From Halobellus inordinatus (GTDB lineage: Archaea > Halobacteriota > Halobacteria > Halobacteriales > Haloferacaceae), in contig NZ_JANHAV010000002.1 in NCBI RefSeq assembly GCF_024464655.1, positions 62,001 through 126,000 on the forward strand: DNA of 64,000 nucleotides, written 5' to 3'. Numbering within the stretch: the first letter of the stretch is position 1; the number at the start of each line of letters is the position of its first letter. Under the pieces are notes generated by a model. That model searched no databases. It had not been told where the DNA came from and saw only the letters and a program-made list of their open reading frames with translations. Shown here piece after piece: positions 27,403-34,960 of this stretch. Made by a program: the position numbers and the translations under genes.

Positions 27403-27408
27403 AAAAAA
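27403..27408 (-). terminator. T-rich putative terminator after polD2
   Basis: Six consecutive T on the minus strand, 70 nt past the polD2 stop and 25 nt before the panE start. Archaeal termination is T-run driven. However, at this distance from the panE ATG the same run could instead be the panE promoter box. Confidence 0.3.
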
Positions 27409-27480
27409 GCGGGTGGAGGCGGTTGGAATGGGAGTCGAGCGGAGATCGGGCGGCGTGAGGCCCCGGCGAAACAGGTGCGT

Positions 27481-30400
27481 TCACATAAAGTCCGCAATAC
27501 CTGACTGTTTGTTCTTGTCGTTTTCGAAGACAGATTCGAGACTCTTCTCTAAGACTTCGAGCCGTTGTTTCGTGTACTCGCGGCAGCCGAACTCCTCGGC
27601 GACGTGAATGGCGGTGTCCATATACTTGTTCACCGAGCCCTGGTGCACCGTGAGATTCACTCGGCCGCCGCACTCGCGACAGTCGCCGGTCAGCGGCATC
27701 CTGCGATACTTCTCGCCGCAGTCGAGACACCGCGTCTCCTGCCGTGAGAACGCCCGGAGGTTCCCGATCAGGTCGGGGAGAAAGTGATACTCGATGACGC
27801 GCTCTGCGACGTCGGTCTCGTCGACCGCCCGGAGCTTTCGCGAGAGTTCCAACTGCGCGTCCATCTTATCCATCATCGACCCGAGCGTCTTGTACGCCGA
27901 CAGATCGGGGCCGAGCGCGATGTTCGAGGTGTCGTGGGTGTGGTCGAAGCCGCGGTACTCGTCGTCGGTGCCGAGCGTGTCTTCGCCCAGTTGGATCAGG
28001 TCTTCGACGTCCTCTGGGTCCGCGAGCTCTCGCGTGGCCTCGTAGAACTCAGTCGGGTACTGCCGGACGATGTCCATATTGTGCGCCTCGTCGTCGATCT
28101 CGCTGGGATCGATCCGCGAGGACATCACGAGCGGCGCGTCCATCTGCCCGCCGCGCTTGTCGGGCAGGTAGTCTTTCGAGAAGTTGAGCAGGCCGTCCAT
28201 CAGCAGCATCACGCAGTCTTCGTCGCCGTCGCAATTCCGCCGTTTTGCGGCGTGAAAGTACGGATGCGCGTAGCCGACGGCCGCAGACGTGAAGCCGACG
28301 ACGCGGCCGACGACCGCGGCGGAGGTGTGCGGTGCCATCCCGAAGACGAGTTCGCCGACGAGGTCCTCGCGGTCGTCGACCTCGTAGAACGGCGGTAGGT
28401 CGTAGAACTGCTCTAGGAGGTCGTCGACGAAGTCCGCGGTCTTGAGCATGTGCTCGGCCGCGCCGTCCGAGAGGACGATGTCCTGGACTTTCAGCTCGAC
28501 GAGCTGATCGTCGAACTGCAGGGGTTCGCCGTCGATGTCCGTCTCGTAGCCGAGTTCGCGGAAGTCGGCGGCGGTCACGTCGAGCTCGGCGGGCCGGACC
28601 GCGGTGACCGGGAGGTCGGTCATATCGTAGCGGACCGTGCCGTCCTTGAACGACGTGACGCCGTTCTTCGCGCGGAGGACTCCCTTCTCCATCGGCTCGG
28701 GCGTCTTGTCCGCTGAGGTGAGTCCCTTGACGCCTTTCAGGATGTCGTAGGCCGATTCGCGCTCGCCCACCGCTTCGAGGGCCTCCCGGTACTCCTCGCC
28801 GACGTCGATGGAGAACCACTCGGGGCTCGTGACGTCGCGCTCGCAGCGCTCGCAGTGCACACGGCCCGATTCGTCGGGTTCGACGACGCGGCCGCACTCC
28901 TCACACTCGTAGTACGACTCGGTGTGCGTGCCGCACTCCGGGCACGTCGTTCGGTAGGTGTGGGTGTCGCAGTCGGGGCAGACGCGGTCGCCCACGCGGA
29001 CGTCGACGACGCCACGCCGGCCTTGATCGTCCCGGAGGCGGGCGGCTTCGCCGACGTCGCGCTGGCTCCCGCCGGCCTCGCCGATGGGAAAGAGCGTGTG
29101 CACTGCCGGCGAGAGGTCGCGCGATTCGGACTTCTCGGGGCGGCCCATCCGGTTGCCGATGCGCGTCGGCGCGCGCTCGCGGAGGTCGAAGGGCACGACC
29201 TCGTTCGCGGCTTCGAGCGCGCTCTCGCCGTCGTCCCACTCACGGGCACGGGACGAGAGGTCGTCCGGGTTCCACGTCCGTTCGAGCGAGCCCGTCTCGG
29301 CGTCGATCTCGAACCCGAGCGAGCGAACCAAGAGCCGCCACTCCGGCACGCGGATCGTCTCCTCGCGCTGGGTGTGTTCGACGAGGAGGTGTTCGAGCGT
29401 CTCCGCGATGGGTTCGGAGTTCGGGAGTTCGAGAACGTCGTTGCGGCCGTCCTCGTTCGCCCCGCGTCCGTCAGCGATACCGGCGTCGCGGTCGGCGCTC
29501 CCGTCCGCGCCGGCGAGGCCACCGTCGGCCTCCGCAGCGCGGACCTGTCCGCTGTCGACGGTGTCGGCGAGCGCCCCGAACTGCTCGACGGAAACATCGT
29601 GCCAGAGATACGTGTAGTCGGGGTGCAGCGGGCAGTCGTACGTCGTCGCCCACTCGTAGGCCTCCGCGGGCGTCGGGTGTTCGAGGTCGACGCCGGGGTC
29701 GTCTTCGAGCGCCTGTACCGGCGCGCCGGCGTCCTCGAACTCCTGGACCCACCACTCGTAGACGTAGGAGGCGGGCGCGAGCGGGTGGTTGTTCTCGACG
29801 AACTCGCCGAAGTTGACGAGGTACTCGCCGAGGTCGATGATCTTCTCGACGCCGTTGCGGATCTCCAGCGCCTCTTCGGGGTCGTCGATCTGACGCACGT
29901 CGCCGTTGGCGAGTCGCACGGTCGGTCCCTCGATGGAGTCGACCGGGATCACGCCGGCTGCCTTCCCGGGGCGTTCGGTCTTTATCTGCGTCCCCGTCGC
30001 GAGGAAGTCGTCGACGAGGTGCATCGTCGCCGGGTGGACGCCGGCGGTCGCGAAGCCGTGGTTTCGCGAGCGGCCGTAGCGGAGGCGGAACCCGCCCTCT
30101 GCGCTCGGGTGGCCGAAGACGGGGCGGCCGGCGATCAGGTCACGGAGGTACTTCGTCGAGGGATCGAGGCGCGGCGGCCCACTGGGGTCGCCGCTGTCCG
30201 TGCCGTCCTCGTTCGCGTCGCCGTCTTCGTCCGCCGCCTCGCTTTCTGCGCTGGCGTCGCCGTCCTCGTCTCCTACTGCGGCGGACTCGTCGTCTCCGTC
30301 GCTTTCGCCCTCGGTGCCGTCGTCGGCGTCCGCGCCGTCCTTGCCGATGGTGCCGTCGATGAGGTCCTGGAGCCACGGCCAGTCGACCTCCTCTAACCCG

Positions 30401-31182
30401 CGGGTGTAGCGCTGGATCTTCGGCGCTTTGAGCGCGATCCCCTCCGCGAGGACGAGGCACATCCCGCCGCGGGCGGAGTTGGTGTCGACGCGTTCGAGGT
30501 CGCGGAAGCCCGAGACCTCCTCGTCGCCGGTGGCTTCGCCGTCCAGCATAATCGGCATATGCTCGGCGATGAACTTCGTCTCCTTGTCCTTCGGCGAGTA
30601 CTGCAGGCCCGTCTCTTTGTCGTAGAGGGCGACCTCCTCGGCGTAGCGCTCGATCTCGTCGGACCGGGCCTTGTACTCGTCGATGCCGAGAAGCGAGCGG
30701 GCGTAGTCGGCGACGAGCACCGAGAGCGCCTGGGCGGTCCCGCCGGCCGAGCGGATCGGGCCGGCGTAGTAGACGTTCACGAACTCCGTGCCGTCGTCGT
30801 TTTCGAGGATCTCGACGCGGTCGATGCCCTCGATGGGCGCGGCGACGACTCCCTCGGTCAGGAGGGCGACCGCTGTCCGGACCGCGCCCTCGACCTTCCC
30901 GGCGCGGCTGTCGTAGTCGCCGACGCTCCCCTCGACGAAGTCGGTGACGAGTTCGAGTGCGGCCTCCTCGCGGGACATCTGTCCCTCTAGCTCGCGGACG
31001 CGCTCTGCGACGCCCGCGATGCCGAGGATGTTCTCGACGCGGTCGGCCATATCCTTCGCGACCGGAATCTCGACCTCGGACTCGGGGTCGTAGCCGCGGC
31101 CTTTGGCGCGCTCTGCGCGGTCGAACGCCTCGTCGAGACGGGATTCGATCCGCTCGAAGTACCGTTCGTCGTCCTCGCGCAC
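27481..31182 (-). CDS. polD2: DNA polymerase D large subunit (DP2), intein-free
   Basis: Catalytic subunit of PolD, 1233 residues from a GTG at 31182. The catalytic acidic motif NCDGDED lies near residue 980, followed by LLMDGLLNFSKDYLPDKRGGQMDAPLV. Zinc modules are visible at about 730-780 (CPDC...CPEC, CEEC...CERC) and near the C-terminus (CLDCGEK...CREC). The C-terminal GIADFM end fits a PCNA-binding tail (QxxIxxF-like: KQSGIADFM). An acidic, low-complexity insertion of about 55 residues (about 281-335) interrupts the N-terminal half. Many haloarchaeal DP2 genes carry inteins at the catalytic motif; this one has none. It is 2 nt downstream of a PPC-domain gene. Confidence 0.97.
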   Translation of the reverse strand: MREDDERYFERIESRLDEAFDRAERAKGRGYDPESEVEIPVAKDMADRVENILGIAGVAERVRELEGQMSREEAALELVTDFVEGSVGDYDSRAGKVEGAVRTAVALLTEGVVAAPIEGIDRVEILENDDGTEFVNVYYAGPIRSAGGTAQALSVLVADYARSLLGIDEYKARSDEIERYAEEVALYDKETGLQYSPKDKETKFIAEHMPIMLDGEATGDEEVSGFRDLERVDTNSARGGMCLVLAEGIALKAPKIQRYTRGLEEVDWPWLQDLIDGTIGKDGADADDGTEGESDGDDESAAVGDEDGDASAESEAADEDGDANEDGTDSGDPSGPPRLDPSTKYLRDLIAGRPVFGHPSAEGGFRLRYGRSRNHGFATAGVHPATMHLVDDFLATGTQIKTERPGKAAGVIPVDSIEGPTVRLANGDVRQIDDPEEALEIRNGVEKIIDLGEYLVNFGEFVENNHPLAPASYVYEWWVQEFEDAGAPVQALEDDPGVDLEHPTPAEAYEWATTYDCPLHPDYTYLWHDVSVEQFGALADTVDSGQVRAAEADGGLAGADGSADRDAGIADGRGANEDGRNDVLELPNSEPIAETLEHLLVEHTQREETIRVPEWRLLVRSLGFEIDAETGSLERTWNPDDLSSRAREWDDGESALEAANEVVPFDLRERAPTRIGNRMGRPEKSESRDLSPAVHTLFPIGEAGGSQRDVGEAARLRDDQGRRGVVDVRVGDRVCPDCDTHTYRTTCPECGTHTESYYECEECGRVVEPDESGRVHCERCERDVTSPEWFSIDVGEEYREALEAVGERESAYDILKGVKGLTSADKTPEPMEKGVLRAKNGVTSFKDGTVRYDMTDLPVTAVRPAELDVTAADFRELGYETDIDGEPLQFDDQLVELKVQDIVLSDGAAEHMLKTADFVDDLLEQFYDLPPFYEVDDREDLVGELVFGMAPHTSAAVVGRVVGFTSAAVGYAHPYFHAAKRRNCDGDEDCVMLLMDGLLNFSKDYLPDKRGGQMDAPLVMSSRIDPSEIDDEAHNMDIVRQYPTEFYEATRELADPEDVEDLIQLGEDTLGTDDEYRGFDHTHDTSNIALGPDLSAYKTLGSMMDKMDAQLELSRKLRAVDETDVAERVIEYHFLPDLIGNLRAFSRQETRCLDCGEKYRRMPLTGDCRECGGRVNLTVHQGSVNKYMDTAIHVAEEFGCREYTKQRLEVLEKSLESVFENDKNKQSGIADFM

Positions 31183-31184
31183 GG

Positions 31185-31604
31185 CTACAGCCAGAGGTCC
31201 AGATCAGTCAGTTCGTGGTGCTCCCGTTCGAGCCCCTCCTCGAACGCCCGGAGGTACACCTCGCCGGCGAATACCGTCGCGGCGTTGAGGTGCCCCGCGA
31301 GCGACTGCCCGGAGGGCCGCGAGAGGACGGCGTGGGTGTGTGCGAAGCGCTCGCCGTCGAGGTAAGAGACGTTGCCGACGCAGGCTGCCACTTCCAGCGG
31401 TTCGTCGAACGTTACCGAGTGGTACTCTTTGTCTTCTTGATCGTAGAACCACACCTCGGCGTCCTGAACGGCGCCCATCGCCTGAAACCACGCGGCGTCG
31501 ATCTCTTCGAGGGCGGCGAACTCCTCGATCTCGGTGCGCCAGTCGGCTCCCGTCTCGAGCCGAAGCAGGAACTCCCGGCTCGCGTCGACCTCGCGGTAGT
31601 GCAT
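31185..31604 (-). CDS. PPC (DUF296)-domain protein, DNA-binding-like
   Basis: 139 residues from the ATG at 31604 (MHYREVDASREFLLRLETG). The PPC fold is recognised from DWRTEIEEFAALEEIDAAWFQAMGAV, then the metal/trimer motif FAHTHAVLSRPSGQSLAGHLNAATVFAGEVYLRAF, with the conserved H-x-H and GHL. In plants the domain is attached to AT-hooks; prokaryotic members stand alone and their role is unclear. Only 2 nt separate its stop from the polD2 start codon, so the two are almost certainly co-transcribed and probably translationally coupled, which suggests a function tied to replication or its regulation. Confidence 0.85.
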   Translation of the reverse strand: MHYREVDASREFLLRLETGADWRTEIEEFAALEEIDAAWFQAMGAVQDAEVWFYDQEDKEYHSVTFDEPLEVAACVGNVSYLDGERFAHTHAVLSRPSGQSLAGHLNAATVFAGEVYLRAFEEGLEREHHELTDLDLWL

Positions 31605-31708
31605 ACTCCGTTGCTCGGGAGACGCGGACAAAAACCTCACTGTGTTCGCATCCGCCCTCGGCGCTGCCGACACCCGGCGCTCGCCGACCGGTACATTTAG
31701 GTATCAGT

Positions 31709-31741
31709 GTAAAGCATACTTTACTGTAAAGCGAGCTTTAC
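31709..31741 (+). promoter_or_regulatory. Two tandem perfect palindromic operators
   Basis: GTAAAG-N4-CTTTAC occurs twice, at 31709-31724 and 31726-31741, with centres 17 bp apart (about one and a half helical turns). They end 18 nt before the ATG at 31760. The HTH gene in this operon is the obvious candidate to bind them, giving autoregulation. A weak TATA-like TTTAGGTA lies just upstream (31697-31704), so bound protein would cover the transcription start. Confidence 0.7.
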
Positions 31742-31759
31742 ACAGCTCGCGTGATCACG

Positions 31760-32167
31760 ATGACAGAGACGATGTCGACAACCGCTGCTTCGGAACGGTC
31801 GTATCGACGTGCACACGGTGTCCTCTCGGGACTATCGGGACTCGCGCTGGGCGTGCTCATCGCTCTGGGCCGGCCGCTCCTCGGGGTCGTCGGGTTCGTC
31901 GCGTTCCTCGGTGCGGCGGGGTACCTCCGGGTGAGCTACGCGGGCACGCTGTTCGACGAGCGCGACGAGCGGACCCACGAGCGCGCCGCCGGGTGGACGC
32001 TCGCGCTCTTCGGGTGGGCCTCGGCGGTTTTCTTCCCGACGCTGACGGCCCTCGTGGCTCTCGGATATACCACCTGGCCGACGTGGCTGACGCCAATTGC
32101 TCTGACCGTTCCGGTCGTCTACGGTGCGTACGGCGTCCTCCTGCTCGTCGCTCGGCGGCGCGTATGA
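31760..32167 (+). CDS. DUF2178-like membrane protein
   Basis: 135 residues from the first ATG at 31760 (MTETMSTTAASERSY); an ATG at 31772 or a GTG at 31751 is possible. Two hydrophobic hairpins are visible: about 25-55 (LSGLALGVLIALGRPLLGVVGFVAFLG) and about 75-130. The signature between them, FDERDERTHERAAGWTLALFGW, is the DERxxxxxxxAA block of DUF2178-type proteins. It overlaps the HTH gene by 4 nt. Such membrane-protein/XRE pairs are frequent in haloarchaea; the signal they sense is not known. Confidence 0.8.
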   Translation: MTETMSTTAASERSYRRAHGVLSGLSGLALGVLIALGRPLLGVVGFVAFLGAAGYLRVSYAGTLFDERDERTHERAAGWTLALFGWASAVFFPTLTALVALGYTTWPTWLTPIALTVPVVYGAYGVLLLVARRRV

Positions 32168-32361
32168 AAAACGACCTCCCCGAGCGGCGCGAGCGCGCGG
32201 GAATCAGCCAGGCCGAACTGGCCGAGGCAGTCGGCGTCACTCGCCAGACGATAAACGCCGTCGAACGCGGGCGCTACGACCCGTCACTCGAACTCGCGTT
32301 CGCGCTCGCCGGCTATTTCGAGTGTCGCATCGAGGACGTCTTCGACCCTGCCGACGAGTGA
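32164..32361 (+). CDS. XRE-family helix-turn-helix repressor-like protein
   Basis: 65 residues: MKNDLPERRERAGISQAELA, then the recognition helix VTRQTINAVERGRYDPSLELAFALA and the C-terminal FECRIEDVFDP. This is the compact Cro/YozG-type HTH found in many archaea and Gram-positives. The start codon lies in an ATGA overlap with the preceding membrane gene. Likely target: the paired GTAAAG-N4-CTTTAC sites at the front of this operon. Confidence 0.92.
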   Translation: MKNDLPERRERAGISQAELAEAVGVTRQTINAVERGRYDPSLELAFALAGYFECRIEDVFDPADE

Positions 32362-32434
32362 CGCGGGACTGTCGCTGTCGACCTGCTCGGTTGCGAAAAA
32401 GCGCTGAAAGCTACTGCGACTGCGAAGTGGTCTG

Positions 32435-32605
32435 TCAGGCCCACTCGTCGAGCGACGGCGCCTCCGATACTCGCATCGAAAGCCACGCATCATCGCGGGA
32501 AATGTCCGCGATAATGAACTCCGATTGAGCGGGAGTGGAGTCCACCGAGGCCATCACCTCGGCGCGCGACGCGTCGGACGCTGCGGCCGTCGCATTCGGC
32601 GTCAT
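32435..32605 (-). CDS. Small conserved haloarchaeal protein, 56 residues
   Basis: Reading from the ATG at 32605 the minus strand gives MTPNATAAASDASRAEVMAS, then VDSTPAQSEFIIADISRDDA and WLSMRVSEAPSLDEWA before a stop. The tail EFIIADISRDDAWLSM resembles a widespread small haloarchaeal family (I recall it as DUF7556). A TATA-like TTTATG lies about 20 nt upstream of the ATG on the minus strand. Codon use has the strong GC3 of the surroundings. No function is known to me. Confidence 0.7.
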   Translation of the reverse strand: MTPNATAAASDASRAEVMASVDSTPAQSEFIIADISRDDAWLSMRVSEAPSLDEWA

Positions 32606-32861
32606 GTTTGTGAGTGTGTCTCATCCATACATAAACCCGTCGGATCGGTGTCGTGACGGAATCCACGGATGTGTATATTTATCGGTCTGAAAGAGCACGA
32701 TAATGCACATCTACCGTTCGAGGGTCGACGAATGGTACTCCGGCACCGACTGGTATGATAGGACTTACCAAGAAACCCGACACTACGGAGCGTGTGGTAG
32801 TGTGCGGACACCTAACAACCATCAGGTAAATTATATACAGATATGCCAACACGCAGCAAGT
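32606..32861. other. AT-rich divergent intergenic region
   Basis: Between the 56-codon gene and the lactate-oxidase-like gene. It holds two forward TATA-like boxes: GTATATTTATC at about 32671-32681 and TTATATA at 32831-32837. It also holds the reverse promoter of the small gene. The lactate-oxidase frame is open from an ATG at 32703, but the 53 extra residues are unlike the family and Cys/His/Tyr-rich, so I do not include them. Confidence 0.5.
32830..32838 (+). promoter_or_regulatory. TATA box of the lactate-oxidase-like gene
   Basis: ATTATATAC ends 23 nt upstream of the ATG at 32862, the spacing of a leaderless transcript. Confidence 0.6.
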
Positions 32862-34031
32862 ATGACTGACGAACTCCCGTCCCAACCCGGGCCGCGTCGC
32901 CAGGCGCAACTGTTCTCGGAGACCGCAGACACGCCGGACATCCCGATGTCGTTCGATGATCTGGAGGCTGCCGCACTGGAGGCGCTCTCCGACGAAGCGT
33001 ACGACTACGTTGCCGGCGGCGCGGGCGGCGAGGACACCGTCGACCGGAACCGCGAGGCGTTCCGCCAGTACCGCTTGCTCCCCCGGATGCTCCGGGACGT
33101 GAGCGAGCGGGACCTCTCGACGACGGTCTGCGGCACCGAACTGAACCACCCCGTGATGCTCGCGCCGGTCGGCGTCCAGTCGATCATCCACGAGGACGGC
33201 GAGCGGGCGAGTGCCCGCGCCGCCCGCGAGTTGGGTCTGGGGATGATCTCCAGTTCGGCGGCGTCGACGACGATGGAGGGCATCCGCGAGGAACTCGGCG
33301 ACGCGCCCGGGTGGTTCCAACTGTACTGGAGCGCGGACCACGACCTCGCGAAGAGCTTCGTCGATCGGGCGACGGAAGCCGGCTACGAGGCCCTCGTCGT
33401 CACGCTCGACACGCCGATGCTCGCCTGGCGCGAGCGGGATATGCAGCGCGGCTACCTCCCCTTCCTCGACCGCGACGGCGTCGCGAACTACTTCTCGGAC
33501 CCGACGTTCCAGTCGCGCGTCGACGGCGACGTCGAGGAGAATCCGGTCGCGGCCGTCAACGAATTCCTGGAGGTGTTCAGCGATCCCTCGCTCACCTGGG
33601 ACGACTTCGCGTGGCTCTGTGAGTACAGCGATCTCCCTGTCGTGCCGAAAGGCATTCTCCATCCCGCGGACGCCGAGCGAGCGGTCGAGGCAGGTGCGGC
33701 CGGCGTCGTCGTCTCGAACCACGGCGGCCGCCAGGTCGACGGTGCGGTCGCAGCCATCGAACAACTGTCGGCGGTCTCCGACGCCGTCGGCGACGAGGTC
33801 GACGTTCTGTTCGACAGCGGGATCCGACGCGGTGCGGACGCGCTGAAGGCGCTCGCGCTCGGCGCTGACGCCGTCTTGCTCGGCCGCCCGTTCGTGTACG
33901 GATTGGCTCTCGACGGGGCCGACGGCGTCCGCACCGTCTGTGAGAACTTCCTCGCCGATCTGGACCTGGGGCTGGGGCTCGTCGGCCACGACGACGTCGC
34001 GGACGTCGACGAGTCGGTACTGGCCGACTGA
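32862..34031 (+). CDS. FMN-dependent alpha-hydroxy-acid oxidase (lactate 2-monooxygenase-like)
   Basis: 389 residues from the ATG at 32862. FMN-binding and catalytic residues of the family are present: AYDYVAGGAGGEDTV near the start, MLAPVGVQSIIHEDGE, SSSAASTTMEGI, Lys263 in VVPKGIL, and His287/Arg290 in VVSNHGGRQVDGA, then DSGIRRGADALKALALGADAVLLGRPFVYGL. These mark an (S)-2-hydroxy-acid oxidase/dehydrogenase. The RDMQRGYLPFL insertion is like lactate monooxygenase. Lactate is the likely substrate, but glycolate or mandelate relatives cannot be excluded. A strong TATA box lies 23 nt upstream. Confidence 0.9.
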   Translation: MTDELPSQPGPRRQAQLFSETADTPDIPMSFDDLEAAALEALSDEAYDYVAGGAGGEDTVDRNREAFRQYRLLPRMLRDVSERDLSTTVCGTELNHPVMLAPVGVQSIIHEDGERASARAARELGLGMISSSAASTTMEGIREELGDAPGWFQLYWSADHDLAKSFVDRATEAGYEALVVTLDTPMLAWRERDMQRGYLPFLDRDGVANYFSDPTFQSRVDGDVEENPVAAVNEFLEVFSDPSLTWDDFAWLCEYSDLPVVPKGILHPADAERAVEAGAAGVVVSNHGGRQVDGAVAAIEQLSAVSDAVGDEVDVLFDSGIRRGADALKALALGADAVLLGRPFVYGLALDGADGVRTVCENFLADLDLGLGLVGHDDVADVDESVLAD

Positions 34032-34114
34032 GACTGTGTGCGAGCGGTCAGCGCGTGGGCGCTTCCGGACAGGCCTTCAAAGAGTACAAGAGGTGTGGCA
34101 CAGTAAAGCGCCGT

Positions 34115-34960
34115 ATGAACGTTGCCGACGCGATGACTCCCCGTGAGGACGTTGTTACTGTCGAACTTCCGGGGACTCGCGATGACGTGTTGGAGTACAT
34201 CCAAGAGCGCGGCTTCTCCTCGGTGCCGGTGGTCAAGCAGACCGACGACGGCGAAGAGTACCGCGGACTCGTCTCTCGCGAGGAACTGATCGAACGCCCC
34301 GACGAGGACCAGCTCGCGGTCTTGATGCGGGACGTCCCGACGGTCACCGCCGACACGAGCGTCGTGGACGCGGCGCATCTGATGATCGACGCCGGAACCC
34401 GGCGCGTCCCCGTCGTAGACGGCGAACTCGAAGGCATCTTCACCGTCACCGACGTCGTCCACGCCATCGCCCGCGGCGAGGTCGAACTGGAGGCGACCGC
34501 CGGCGACGTCGCGACCGAGGACGTGAACACGACCTACGACGGGACGCCGCTCCCGGTCGCCGAGCGCGAGATCTTCTACGCGAACGTCCCCTACGCGGTC
34601 TGTCTCGACGACGAGGGACGGATGAACGGCATCCTCACCGAAGTCGACATCATCGAGGTCGCCCGCGTCGTCGAGGGCGAAGACGACACCGGCGACTCGG
34701 TCGCCGGCCAGGACGACGAGTGGATGTGGGAAGGTATCAAAGCCATCGGCAAGCGCTACATCCCGACGCGGAACGTCGAGCTGCCGGCCGAGCCGGTCTC
34801 GACCTTTATGTCTGAGGACCTCGTGACCGTCTCGAAGCGCAAGCCCGGCGTCGAGATCGCACAAGCGATGATCACCGAGGACATCGAACAGATCCCCCTC
34901 GTCGCGGGCGACGAACTCGTCGGCATCGTTCGCGACATCGACCTCCTGGAGGCACTGTGA
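34115..34960 (+). CDS. Four-CBS-domain protein upstream of glyS
   Basis: 281 residues from the ATG at 34115. Four CBS repeats are recognisable by MNVADAMTPREDVVTVELPGTRDDVLEYI, VLMRDVPTVTADTSVVDAAHLMI, ATEDVNTTYDGTPLPVAEREI and VSTFMSEDLVTVSKRKPGVEIAQAMI, each ending in a G-x-(L/F)-(V/T) turn such as GIFTVTDVV, GILTEVDII and GIVRDIDLL. CBS pairs bind adenine nucleotides; here two Bateman modules are expected and no catalytic domain is attached. The stop codon overlaps the glyS ATG by 1 nt, so the two are co-expressed and a sensing role for ATP/AMP in relation to GlyRS is conceivable. Confidence 0.9.
   Translation: MNVADAMTPREDVVTVELPGTRDDVLEYIQERGFSSVPVVKQTDDGEEYRGLVSREELIERPDEDQLAVLMRDVPTVTADTSVVDAAHLMIDAGTRRVPVVDGELEGIFTVTDVVHAIARGEVELEATAGDVATEDVNTTYDGTPLPVAEREIFYANVPYAVCLDDEGRMNGILTEVDIIEVARVVEGEDDTGDSVAGQDDEWMWEGIKAIGKRYIPTRNVELPAEPVSTFMSEDLVTVSKRKPGVEIAQAMITEDIEQIPLVAGDELVGIVRDIDLLEAL

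Noticed and set aside
28855-30396. 513-codon plus-strand ORF inside polD2
   Set aside because: Antisense mirror of DP2 codon bias; composition is dominated by Val, Arg, Asp and Ala with no domain.
32703-32861. 53-residue extension of the lactate-oxidase-like protein
   Set aside because: Cys/His/Tyr-rich, not acidic, and contains the TATA box that best fits the ATG at 32862.
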